Assembly: GCA_016800925.1 (NCBI GenBank)
Contig: JABCPU010000292.1
Location: forward strand, 21,423-85,422
DNA: 64,000 bases
DNA from: Suillus spraguei
Lineage: Eukaryota > Basidiomycota > Agaricomycetes > Boletales > Suillaceae
Reading direction: 5' to 3'
Positions 31,622 through 43,280 of this stretch are shown in pieces. A model generated the notes under the pieces. That model had not been told where the DNA came from. It searched no databases and worked only from the letters and a program-made list of their open reading frames with translations. Every line of letters begins with the position of its first letter. Position 1 is the stretch's first letter. A program made the translations under genes and the position numbers.

Positions 31622-33963
31622 ATGGCGAACCAACTGACCCTCCCTACTCTCGATAAACTCAGAAGCTCGGTTGCTCCTGATGTCAATGTTCAAGCGGTAG
31701 CCAGCCAGTGGTTCTCAGCTTTCTCGAAAGCGATGGAGTCAAAGAATACAACAGCAGTCACAGATCTGCTTGTCGATGATGTCTTCTGGCGTGATATGCT
31801 GGCCTTAACATGGGACTTCCGCACCTTCCAAAGCATTTCTTCCGTTAAAACTTTCCTCTCAGACCAACTTCCACTATTTTCCTTGTCTTCTTTCAAACTC
31901 AAGGAAGATCTCGTGGAGCTTCAGAGACCATACCCCGATATCGCGTGGATCCAGGCGTTTTTTGACTTTGAAACTACAGTCGGTATTGCATCTGGGGTGT
32001 TGCGGCTTGTACCGCTCGCGAATGGCTCATGGAAGGCTCATACTGTCTTCACGAACTTGGAAAATCTCAAAGGTTTCCCAGAACAGAATGGGCCCAGACG
32101 AAACTACGAGCCAAACCATGGAAAATGGGCCGCGAAGCGTGCACGTGAGATTGAATGTGTCGACGATGAGCCAAGCGTCGTAGTGATAGGAGGCGGGCAG
32201 AGCGGGCTCGACGTTGCAGCGCGGCTTAAGATGCTTGGTATGAAGACTCTAGTAGTGGAAAAGAACGAGAGAATTGGTGATAATTGGAGGAAGCGTTATG
32301 CGGCGCTATGCCTGCATGATCCCGTCTGTGAGCCTATCACTCTTTCAAAATATTGTGTTTGCTTCTTGCTCAATGATCTTCTTATGTATAGGGTATGACC
32401 ACATGCCATACATTCCGTGGGTCTCACACCTCAGTTCGTATATGACTGTCTAACCAAAAACCACCCAGGTTCCCTGTTTCGTGGCCTGTCTATACGCCAG
32501 CATTGAAACTCGCCGATTGGCTGGAATCATATGCACACAGTATGGAGCTTGATGTTTGGACCAGCACTACGGTCGTGTCCGTCATTCCGGGTACAAAAGG
32601 AAAGAAATGGACTGTCACAGTCCAACGTGCTGACGGAAAGGAGCGTACTTTTGAGGTCAATCATGTCGTATTTGCCTTGGGCTTTGGCAGCGGTATGGGC
32701 CGAGTTCCAGATATTCCGGGGCAGGTTCGTTCGATCTTTGAATATAGGATCCTCAGACTAATGCCCAGTACCTACATAGGACGACTTCCATGGGCAAATA
32801 TTGCATTCTAGCCAACACAATCTTGCAACTGATCACTCAGGGAAAAAAGTTGTCGTCGTCGGGGCTTGCACGTCTGGTAGGGGCCGCACCATAGATGTTG
32901 TATTTTCTCTGCTCACTGTGAAGTATAGCGCATGACATATGTGCGGACTACGTTGACAATGGCGTTGGTAAATGTTTTTCGAAAGCACACTGATAGTATT
33001 CAAACAAAATGGCGCAGATGTAACCATGGTTCAACGCAGCCCAAGTTATATCATGTCCACAAAGGAGGGTATGCCGAGGTTGATGTGTGAGTTATCTGTT
33101 CTTTACAGTTTTTCAATTATAAACGCACCCAGCGATCTTCTGGGAGGGCGGCCCCCCCACTGATGTTGCGGATCGCATAAATGCGTCGTACCCGAATTCG
33201 TTCCTCAAATTAATACACAAACGTATCACCAAGGACATTGCTAATGCGGATAAGTGCGTGATTACATGTTATATTTCAGTTACCTGATAGAGGAGGGATT
33301 CAGGGAGCTTCTTGAGGGCCTGCGAAAACGGGGCTTTAAGACAACTTTAGGCGACGACGACTCCGGCTTTCTGCTTATGGCATGGAATAAGGCAGGAGGA
33401 TATTATCTTGGTTGGTCCATTTGCAAATTAAAGCGTATTTGAGCTGACCATAATGCTAATATCAAGACGTCGGAGCTTCACAGATGATCATCGACGGGAA
33501 GATCAAACTCAAGAGCGATGGGCCAATCTCGCGCTTTACGCAGACAGGTTTACTTTTCGAAGATGGTTCTACTCTCGATGCGGACGTAGTCCTCTTTGCT
33601 ACTGGGTACGTTTTTCTTGCTGACCAGTGGACATTGCGATTCACATTATCAGCTACGCTGATTCACGTAATGTGTATCGCACTCTGCTTCCGGAGTCCCT
33701 GCATGACAAATTGTACCCTATCTGGGGCCTTGACAAAGAAGGAGAGCTGAACAGTGTATGGCGCGAAGTCGGCGGGCGCAGCAAGGACAGTGAACTCAAT
33801 GGCATATGGAGCATGATGGGGAACTTGGCGCTTTGTAGGTTCCACTCCAAGCATATCGCATTGCGTAAGTCGTTTTTTCTACTCATGATTCCAGTGACGA
33901 GCTTGATCACATGCAGAAATCAAATCATATGAAGAGGGGATTTTCGGGACAAGGTATCAGTGA
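31622..33963 (+). CDS. Flavin-containing monooxygenase with N-terminal NTF2/SnoaL-like part
   Basis: Eleven exons: 31622-32327, 32392-32416, 32469-32724, 32780-32876, 32929-32967, 33018-33086, 33133-33253, 33304-33410, 33467-33605, 33653-33864 and 33917-33963. Introns are 46-64 nt and the frame is exact, giving 605 residues. Residues 1-170 resemble the NTF2-like extension common in fungal members. FAD-binding VVVIGGGQSGLDVA lies near 187-200, RIGDNWRKRY follows, the NADPH-binding VVVVGACTSAHDICADY near 350, and the late motif ADVVLFATG. The end is EEGIFGTRYQ. Known relatives oxidise N, S or ketone substrates or act like indole-pyruvate (YUCCA-type) monooxygenases; the substrate here is unknown. 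No broken motif is seen. It sits 4 kb from the UstYa-like genes, but clustering is not proven. Confidence 0.9.
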
Positions 33964-34889
33964 AGGACGCGAGGCGTCCACAGCGTATGTTGTGTCTGTT
34001 CTTGGTATTCAAATGAATTGTACAAGTGTACTCCAACGTCAACTGTGTATGTATATTGTTGTACGCTGGTACGCATCTCAGGATTTTAGAAATCTTTAGG
34101 AATACTGCATACTAGATTTGTAGCAGTTGTCAGGACTCTAACTCAGGTGATGGACAAATGACTCGTTACTTGTCATCGTTTGCAATGCGCATTTACATTG
34201 GGGCGGCCTGCTTCTAGCGATATCTGCCGTGATTAGCTATCAAGTCTACTTCATGACAGGTATATCAGTATTGTGCGTTTACGTCTTGGGAAATAAAAAA
34301 ATTGAATACTTCAAATGGCATGCCTCTGAGAGGGTCAGGCGGCGGACGTTCTATGGTTCTTAGGACCAAGACTTGAATGCATGCTTGATGAAGGATGATA
34401 AAATAATGTATTGAGGAATACAAAATATGGTGAGGGCGTAGCTATTTTAATTTTTGACGCGGTCCTGCGGCCAGCGCGCCTGAAAATGTCAAGTCAAAGC
34501 CAGACTTGGCGACAGACGGAGATAGTCGTGCCTTCTCTACCGAGACCTTCCAATTATAATACTGTGTATACTGCATGAGGGCGGCAGGCGCATGTGCATG
34601 GACGTACAGTGGAAGAAATATCCATGCCGTAAGTAGCGTAGTGACAAACACCGGATATACTAATAGGTCACCGACTCACCGTCGATGGGGTCCAACACTA
34701 ACTGTGTACTACGCAGTATGAGTCGCTGCACACGAGCCCATGCATCGTTCCGTATCTCATAAAGTACGCTCCTCGTTATATATCTTCAAATGCCATTGAC
34801 CGTCTACTTTAACATCTCCATCTCTTCGTCAGGCTAGGTCAACGTGATATCATCCAGGAGTATCTGGTTCTGATACAGCGGCGAGATAT
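33964..34889. other. Intergenic
   Basis: A minus-strand ORF at 34,442-34,651 (69 residues, hydrophobic start MFVTTLLTAWIFLPLYVHA) is the only notable frame. It has no family resemblance and is left uncalled. Confidence 0.4.
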
Positions 34890-36281
34890 ACTTTGAGTGG
34901 GCAGACTGTGCAGACAATGTTGGGGCAACCGGCGCCAATACGAATGATGCGAGGACATGCAGGCGCAGCCTATCTGCGTCCTTCAAAGACGGTCGACGGG
35001 TTATCACTGGTTCAAGGGACCACACCTTGCGAATTTGGGATGTGGATAAAGGACCATGTGAAAGACACGATAACTGTGTGCGATCAGTCTATATCACCAC
35101 AGAAGGCGAATTGCGAATGGTGGAGATGATCAAACCACCATTATCTGGGACATCGAGACCAAGTTGAATTTTTCCAGTCTTGGTGAAGCGTACAGGCCGG
35201 GTGCGATCGGTTTACTTCTTCCCCAACTGCGAGAGAGTCGTCAGCAGGTCAAATGATTTCAAGGTCGTCATTCGGGACGTAAAGACCAGCGCTATTCTAT
35301 CAACACTCAATATGACATTCTCCAGAGTTGCGTTAGCCCATTTAAAGTGCCAGTGGAGGACAGCGTTCAAAAAGCCATTCACGCTCGGGTTCACTTGGAA
35401 GATACTCCGCTTCGCCTAATCAACATCTTCACTGGGTTTTATGTGATCGACAGGTACAGATAAATACCATCAAGGCGAATACAGCACAGGAGCTTTTGCC
35501 TTCATCGATGAAGCGTCCACACCTCCAAACGGAGCCTATCAAACTATGATCAAATAAGTACTTACGTTGTGGCATGCTACTGCATAGATGGGAAAACAGG
35601 GAGCCGCTGCTGCACAACATCCAGGATAAGGTCATGTAGAATTTGGTCATGTAGAATTTGGGTCCGGTGGAATCGTGGTCAGGCTACGGACGTTCTGACA
35701 AATTGCTCGTGATGCAGGGTATCACTGGGCATGGAGTGATACGCGTTGCATCGACCAGAATAACGATGTCGAGCTCCAGTGATTGGTAAACTCTGTTTGC
35801 GTATCGCCAGTCAGTTCTTGCGATTATCAGTACGTCCCTCACATACTCGGCATAACAACGTCACCGCTTCTTGTTTTGCGAACCGCGGCTGCATCTGCTT
35901 TGCATCGCATTTCCCGTTACAGAACTCAGACGGAGGCATGGTCAAGATCGGGAGTTTCACCTATGATGTCAAGACTTAACGACGTAGGACAAGCTAATTC
36001 AATTCTCACCGGCACGGCCCACTCAGCATACATTCTTACTCGTTCGTCTGTGGAATCGTTACTATGACCTTGGATTACCTGACTTTGCGGATGATGCAGT
36101 GTAGGGCGATTGGTCCGAGTCCAAGTCTCTGTCATACTATTTGTTTTGCGGGTACCCTGCTGAAGATGGACCGGTCCGACCGGATGATGTAGAATCTGAC
36201 TTGCGAGAATCAAGGTTGATCGTTGACCTCAGACGACCTTCTGGCGCACTTTTGCTGGTGCAGCAACATGTCGAGGAGTAG
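34890..36281 (+). pseudogene. Decayed WD40-repeat gene
   Basis: Pieces of WD40 blades occur in shifting frames on the plus strand: SFKDGRRVITGSRDHTLRIW-DVDKG (about 34,978-35,050), DQTTIIWDIETKL (about 35,130), TGRVRSVYFFPNCERVVSRS with FKVVIRDVKT (about 35,190-35,290), and NSDGGMVKIGSFTYDVKT (about 35,925). Near 36,055-36,281 RYYDLGLPDFADDAV, a TAG stop, then DWSESKSLSYYLFCGY and RLIVDLRRPSGALLL look like the protein's C-terminal tail. Several frameshifts and the in-frame stop mean it is not functional. WD40 proteins form beta-propeller interaction domains; partners unknown. Confidence 0.65.
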
Positions 36282-37354
36282 AAAGGAATCGTAACATCAT
36301 TACACAAGTCATGGATTTGGCTGCATGTCAGGACCTTCCAGGTTGTAACTATACACATTTTGGATAACAAAGATTTCTGACGTGTGTTTGTTCATACATT
36401 GGCAGGGCATGTATCGGAGCCCTTACTATCAGTTTTAACTTTGTTTACAGCTTATCTCTGTGGGCTATGGCAGCCCTCTGTACCTTGCACGGAAGCAGCT
36501 AGGGATGTGTATCATTTTAACGGTCACAACGTATATTAATGGGGACATGCTATGATCCGCCCTTGTCAGGGGCTGTACTCAGTTGTTTTCTGTTTCAATG
36601 AACGTGATGACTCAGATTGTGTTGTTGGTTACATTGGATGTCACTATGCTCCTCTTCAAAGTCGGTCAAAGTCGGAACGGAAGACGTGGCTGTGCTGGCG
36701 CAACAATGATCTCTACAATTTTTGTCTTAACGATCAACGTTAACTCTTCTCCATCACACTTCGGATGATGAATGATAACAACAAGTAGGTCACCATGTGA
36801 TGTTTGCTTCTATCCTCCTTTGAAGTTCACTTTTATTGTTTGATCTGATGTAGCGCCACTGCCAGCATAAAGATGTGCTGTGTTAGGATGCCGTGATACC
36901 GTGCGCCCATCTGTATACAGGTATGGCTTTGTGCCAACGATGACACGACTTAAGCCAAAGAAGTGCACCTCTATCTGGCATGTACTACTCCTTTCTCTGA
37001 GCTCGGAGGGGCGGGGAACTTCAATGACCGATCGGTTCAGGTTTCCGTGACATGTACTACAATTTGAGAGCAGAAGGTGGCGATTTCTGTTTCTATCCTC
37101 AAGCTCAAGTTTCAGATAAAAGTCGTTTGACGAGTAAGTAGATAAAAGTAGATGATTGTTTGCCGACAAAGACACTTTCCTAATTCGTCGGCCCTTCCCC
37201 TGTTCATTTTAGCAAGCAAATTAAATCTTATAATTTCTTCTGCTTCTTGAATTCTTCTTCTTCAAGGTTTGATGCTAGACTTCCTCATCTTTTTCCACCA
37301 ACTACATACTTGTTTATCTTTGCAAACGCTCATTATCTACATTCTTTTGTTACA
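36282..37354. other. Intergenic
   Basis: A minus-strand 121-codon ORF (36,810-37,175) shows no family resemblance. An AT-rich CTTATAATTT at about 37,227 could be a TATA-like element for the next gene. Confidence 0.4.
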
Positions 37355-39299
37355 ATGTCCCCCGTTTTCCTGTCTTCTGGCTCAAGTATCATATCGACGT
37401 CGTTCTCTCTGGTCTTACAGGTCATCCCGCCCGCTCTTATGCTCATTCTACCGCTGGTGTCTGCCGTCCTTCTAGCTCGTTCATTTCCTTTTGGCCGAAA
37501 CAAACTTGTCTCAATTATCCTTTTGGCACTTAATACTGTCTTACCGGCCATGGCTAGCGGGCTTGGTCTCGGAGCGTCGCTAAACCAGGTACCACTTCTT
37601 CAGCGCTTCTGGAATGTCTTTTTGGCCTTGCATGCCTGTCTCTGTAAGCATTGCATTAACAGTTTAAACCTGCTTGCTGCACTAATATTTTCCAAAGTAT
37701 CTTTGAGTTCTCTGTACGTGTTGTTCGTGGCCACCACGCCAGATCCCCTTGTCCCCCACCGCGTCTTTCGCTTCGTAGCCGTTTTGGTCACAACATTTCT
37801 TGTCTGTGGTCAGTAATTTTTACTCTTCTTTTTCGTCAAGTTTGAATACCATCATAGCAACAATCGCTGGCTCAATTGCAAGCTCTCCTACTTTACTTTC
37901 ACCCACATTCTCTCTTATCTCACGAAGTCTTCAACTGCCTCTCGCTATTGGAATCTTCCTTGATATACGCTCCGCTATCGCCGTGCAGCTCCACTCACCG
38001 AGACATGCGAGAAAGATCGAGCAGGTCCCGATAGCTCAGTTCCCCCGACCACCTGTCCGAATAGATCTGGACGGGTCAGTTCACCCACTCCTGACACCTG
38101 GCCTTTTCCAGGTTCCTTGTCGCATACTCCGGCACACAACCAGTCGTCGCCTAAGAGTGTAAAAGCCGTCGTAAAGTTACCACCATCGCTCACGCTCACT
38201 CACTCGAGTCAAGAAAATAGTATGATACCTGAGGGAGCGGCGGCAATCAGCTGGCGTTGCAAGCAGATGCGTCTTCCAGTTACCATATTGGCGGCACAGG
38301 CAGCAGCTGTGGTGTGTGCTGCCTTGAAAATTGCTTTAGCAATTGTTGCAAAGAATTCTCCATCGTGGGCCGCTTTACAAGCCCGCGATTCAGTGACAAC
38401 ATCGCGACCTTCGGAAGATTCTGACGTAACAGTTACCGCTGTCCTTATTATCGTTCACTCCGTCTGTTCGCTGGTCTGGGCAGTAGGAGTAGTCACTAGC
38501 CTTTATTGTGAGTATATAATCAGTTAGTCCGAGATATCTAATTTATTATTTGTTTTACAGTACTTCCGTCTGTTGTCAAGCAGACTTTGCCGACTTCTGT
38601 CAAACATGCATTAAACTCCTCGGTGCCGAAACCTACAGAATTTCCCAACTATCGCACCCCAAAGCACTCGCTTTCGCGGGGCATGTCTTCGGACTCGGCC
38701 TCCGATTTTCTCTCCATGAGGGATCCTTTCGCTTCCCCACCTCCGCCGCCGCCTCCCCCCGCCGCCGGCCTTGGACTCGCAGATTTGAACCGTGTGCAAT
38801 TTTGTGACGTGGCAGCTCAATATCGTTTTCCAGCGCCCAAAGCTAGGAAGGCTAAAGGAGGACGCAAGAGACGGATGGGATTGAGGGTGAGAGCGTTGGA
38901 ACACCAAGCCTCAGCGCAAGCTCTCCTCCCTTCTCGTCCCCCTCCGGCTCATATAATGAGGGAGAACGCGGTCTTGGAGATGAAGCTTTGTTGGCACAAC
39001 TTCTTCTTCAGTCTCTGACGGTGGCTACTGAAGCGCAACCCAGCAGCTCAACGAGCGTGGCAGCAACAAGCCATGTGTTATCTTTTCCTGAGCCTCCTGC
39101 GCCGACGGAGAGGCTGGGATCGAGGTGGAGTGCTAGCACAGCAGCTCTGTCGGTATCGACAGGCACTGTTCGAAGCGAAAAGAAATCACGAGCTTCCACT
39201 AGCACTTCCGCCTCCACGCGTGCAGGTGGGAGGAAGAGTTCGGAGGCAAGGAAATCTTCTGCTACAGGGTTTTCAGCTTCTTCCGCCCCATCGAACTAA
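37355..39299 (+). CDS. Multi-pass membrane protein with low-complexity cytosolic tail
   Basis: Coding-like text continues through several exons from ATG 37,355. Hydrophobic helices: SLVLQVIPPALMLILPLVSA, LVSIILLALNTVLPAMAS, LLAALIFSKVSLSSLYVLFV, VFRFVAVLVTTFLVCG, then after an intron near 37,810-37,857 a helix around ATIAGSIASSPTLLS, LPLAIGIFLDIRSAIAV, TILAAQAAAVVCAALKIALA and VLIIVHSVCSLVWAVGVVT. After an intron at 38,510-38,560 the tail has SVVKQTLPTSVKHALNSS, a run of eight prolines (about 38,738), then ETDGIEGESVGTPSLSASS and a Ser/Thr/Ala-rich end with basic patches. Exon joins near 38,080 and 38,800 are not resolved. No known family; membrane location inferred. Confidence 0.6.
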
Positions 39300-41673
39300 C
39301 TAAAATGGCCCGATTACATATATTCGCGCTCACTACTTCCTTAGCGGCTTCTCATTGCTGCAGGGTCCTCGGCTTCCTCCGCCTCATCGACCTGACTAAG
39401 ACGACCTAGCCCCTTCGTTGGCGGCTTCTCCCCATCCCTTATGATTCTTAACTCCTTTTGTATTGACTCGATGCCCATCCAACCTTCCGCGTTCATCAGC
39501 CACGCGGTCGTCACTGTCCTTACTCGTCGTCATTGTATTTTCGCCGTCTGCACTCTCAGATAAGTTCTCGTCATCGCACTTGATTTTCTATTGGACTTTT
39601 GCATGGTATCACCTCAATTTCATCACGCCCCGTGTTGTACTCCACGTCTTTTATTTTCCCCTTATAACTGCTACTTTATTAGTACTGTATGTATCACTGC
39701 ACCCTTTCACGGTAGTGTGGTTAGGTCCCCCGCATGTTTTGACTTTGTTGTCGGGTGTGGTATGTTTTAATTTTCGTATTTTAACGCACGGTTTTTTTCG
39801 CGTATTGTTACGAGATGTTGTTGTTGGGTAGTGTACAGTTGTACTTAGAAAGTCGAATCGCAGATCTCAGCCATAATACGGTTTGTTTCTGTCAGCTCGC
39901 CGACTCGGGGGTTGATCATGGTAAATTACTTGACACTTTTGGTCTTGCTTATTACCAGTACAACGGCGCTACTATACTTGGAGATAAATGAGTCGGCATC
40001 CGGGTTACAGTTGTTCCAAGCCGTGAAACCGGTGATCTGATAGCAAAGCGAAACGAATAGCTGATATTGTGGAATTAGTAGATGACTCCGTTCAGAACAT
40101 CTAGTAGCATGTTCTAAAGCCCTTGTGCCGACGTCAAACGTTCGCGTTAAAGTCCGCACGTCAAAAACACCCTGGTCTGTAGTTTAGAAAGCATTTCTAG
40201 ATGGTTGGCGACGGCACTCCGACGTTTAAGGGTCGAATCAAATCTAGGATTCTAAATCCTGTTGAAAGTCACCCCTGCTGAGAATGATGAGTCGGTAAAT
40301 CACGAGCGTAACGAGAGAAAGATGGGGCATGACTTCCAAATTGCAATTGGTCCAAACAACCCGATTTGATTTTGATTCCGCGGTTACAAATCTGACCGTG
40401 AACAACACCTGCTCGGAGGATACCATAGGTGTGAACGCCGCCTTACAGAAGCCTGACCTGAACTGAACGTGCGATATTTTGCCAAGCTTGGTTAGTTGGC
40501 AAGCGCTCCTTCAAACCATTTATTAGCTTTAAATGTGTGTCGTGAGTCATCCTCGTACGTACTACGAGCGTGTTCGACGTTCATCACTTCCTAGACAAGC
40601 AAGGCTAGAAGGCGGTGCAGATTAAAACAACGTAGACTACACCCACAATACAGTGCGGACAAAGTGCGGACTGTAAGGGATTATATGTCAACGATGCTAA
40701 GTCATGGATTAAGGATACTACGATTTGGATCATTTGAATATCTGGTTGAATAGCCATGCCGAGGCTATACCTTGGTCGCCGATACCGATAACACAGATGA
40801 TCAAGTGGAGTGAATTGGCCAAGGCTTTGCCAAGTTGTAATCGTGGGATTTCTCGTGTGGTTAGCAGGATGTTTAGAAGCAAGATGTACTAAACCGAGAA
40901 CTGATGACGAAATACTGCTGCGGTGCGATGAAATGCACGTTTACGCTGCACGACCGTAGCAGAATCGCTTTCGAGGCAAACAAAGTACCTCCTTTTGGAT
41001 TGATGGATCTTGCAAGTCTAGTTAGTAAATACACGCAGACCTTGTGTCCTGGTGGCAGTTAGTGTGTGTATCCGGGAGATCTTGCGATGAGTCACCTGTG
41101 CCAGCTTTGAAGTATACCGGTCCTGTGATTGATGATCATCAGCTGCGGTCAGGTCTTCCCTTCAACGACCGTATTTGAAACGAGAGTTGTCAACCGCTTA
41201 TTCGGAGTATGGAGGAAAAGACCGAACTTCGCCGTTTAATACCGTTCATCACAGTACAATTGGGTATTACTTCCCACGGCTGCATAACTTTAATTTGAGT
41301 GTCATACGTAAATCTCCGGTCAAGCTGGATACAAGGACAACTTTTATCCTGCGTATAGTGTGTCTGGACTTTGTTTGAACCATATCGTTAGTGATGTTAG
41401 TCTTGGAGGTTCACGGGCTAATACGCGTGAGCGCTGAACTATTTCGACGGAAATAAAAAACGAGCATAACGGCTAAGCTTATTTCGACAATATTTCGAAC
41501 CCCGACAATACTTCTGGCTGCATGCTTTGGCCACCTATGTAATAGTCCACCAGCGTTCTTTTATTCTTTCTTTCTCTTTCTCTCTGGAGGCCTTCATTCT
41601 TCGTCGTAGCTACGACGCTGTCGCTCATTTGGCCTCATCACTCTTCTGACAGCAGGCGCAGTAGACTCCCACC
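39300..41673. other. Intergenic, no gene recognised
   Basis: The first 120 bases contain a diverged second copy of the end of the preceding gene (CTTCCTCCGCCTCATCGACC against CTTCTTCCGCCCCATCGAAC), a duplication of about 95 bp. The rest has only short ORFs. Pyrimidine-rich DNA (TTTCTTTCTCTTTCTCTCT, about 41,565) precedes the glycosyltransferase start, as in many fungal promoters. Confidence 0.5.
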
Positions 41674-43280
41674 ATGCTCTACTTGACGTCCGATGACTTT
41701 CCAATATGTACGTGTCCTCGGTGTACAGTACTGATTGTTCATGCTAACCTTATTCTACAGTCGTGCCATTTGGAGTCATCGGGTGTGCTCTCTTTTTTCC
41801 CATTGCTTGAAGCAAGCTAATGACTTTCTAGCTTCTACCGTTACCTGTGGTATATAATCCGTATCATAGCTTCTGTCACCTACCGCCCCGTTCCTCTCCC
41901 TGAAAACCCTACCTATGTGGCCTCGGAAGATGTTACCATCATCGTACCCACCATCGATGCCGGTGAGGAATTCAAGGAAGCAGCCAACAGTTGGCTTGTT
42001 GGCAAACCCAAAGAAATCATCATCATCACCGAAGAGAAAATGCTCGTTCCTCTCCAAGAACTCGCCAACGCCGTTGACCCAGACCGTATTCGCGTCCTTA
42101 CCGTCCCTTTCGCGAATAAGCGGTTGCAGATGGCACACGGTATCAAGAATACTACGACAGACATTATTGTCTTTGCAGATGATGATGCCATTTGGCCACC
42201 GACGCTTTTACCGTATGTGCTTGCATGTTTTGAAGATCAGAAGGTTGGAGGCGTAGGCACAAGTCAACGCGTCCAACCCGTAGGCGAACGTATGACTGTT
42301 TGGGAAGTCCTCGCGGCATTCCGTCTGACTATCCGTAACATCGAAATTAGTTCAAGCACACACATCGATGGTGGTCTTCCATGTCTCTCGGGCCGTACAG
42401 CCGCCTACCGAACGGTCATTCTCAAAGACCCAGAGTTCCTACACGGTTTCACACATGACTACTGGTTGGGCAAGTACCAGCTCAACTCAGGTGATGACAA
42501 ATTCTTGACGAGGTGGATGGTGAGCCATGGATGGAGTACCTATGTTCAGTGCTGCAAAGAGGCAGAATTGCTGAGCACGATGAAGCCGAACTGGAGGTTC
42601 TTGAAACAGGTGTTACGTTGGACCCGAAATACCTGGAGAAGTGATCTACGGTCGTTATTCATGGAAAGATATATTTGGACCACACATCCGTATGTCGCGT
42701 ATACCATGGTGAGTCGATACCAGTGACGTCATGTCGGCCTTAATTTATTTTATCTTGTTCACAGGTTGACAAGCTTTTCAACCCCTTCACGCTCTTAGTG
42801 GGACCCTGTCTTGTCGGGTATCTTGTTTGGAGAAGTACCATCAGCGATGCAGACGGAGGATATCATCTGCCTTGGTGGAATATTATCCTCTCATACGGTG
42901 TTTGGCTTCTGGCAACTCGTACCGCCAAGCTCCTCCCGCACCTCTGGCACACGCCCAGTCACATTATCTATGTCCCAGCGTTCATCCTCTTCGGGTACTA
43001 TTTTGCGATCATGAAGCTGTATGCCCTCTTCACGCTCCATGAAACTGGATGGGGAACTCGTGCAGGTATTGGCGACCCCACGAAGGCGACAGCTGCCACG
43101 GACGCTGGCGGCAACGGTGTTGGTGTCAGCGTAGTACAAGAAAAAGCCTATTTTGATACACCTAATTCGCCGACATCGCCGTCAAGCCCTCAATCATTGT
43201 ACCAGCAGCCGGCAGTACAGATGCAAACTGGTTATACCCCGCAAGCAACATACGGTGGGCAGTCCCCGTATGCGCGGTAA
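41674..43280 (+). CDS. Glycosyltransferase family 2 membrane protein (polysaccharide synthase-like)
   Basis: Four exons: 41674-41707, 41761-41782, 41832-42708 and 42765-43280, in exact frame, 482 residues. An N-terminal hydrophobic segment (FYRYLWYIIRIIASV) is followed by the GT-A catalytic domain: VTIIVPTIDAG, FADDDAIW (D-D-D 135-137, binds UDP-sugar and metal), GGLPCLSGRTAAYR, GDDKF (239-241) and QVLRW (278-282), the QxxRW signature of processive beta-glycosyltransferases. C-terminal helices around NPFTLLVGPCLVGYLVW, WNIILSYGVWLLATR and IIYVPAFILFGYYFAIMKLY follow, then a Pro/Ser/Gln-rich tail. It belongs with fungal hyaluronan synthase/Cps1-like enzymes acting at the cell surface; the exact product is unknown. 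Confidence 0.92.

Noticed and set aside
36810..37175. 121-codon minus-strand ORF
   Set aside because: No family, no splice partner, and biased low-complexity N-terminus; a chance ORF is more likely.
40205..40265. tRNA-like text GGGTCGAATCAAATC
   Set aside because: No T-stem, D-arm or acceptor pairing could be formed on either strand.
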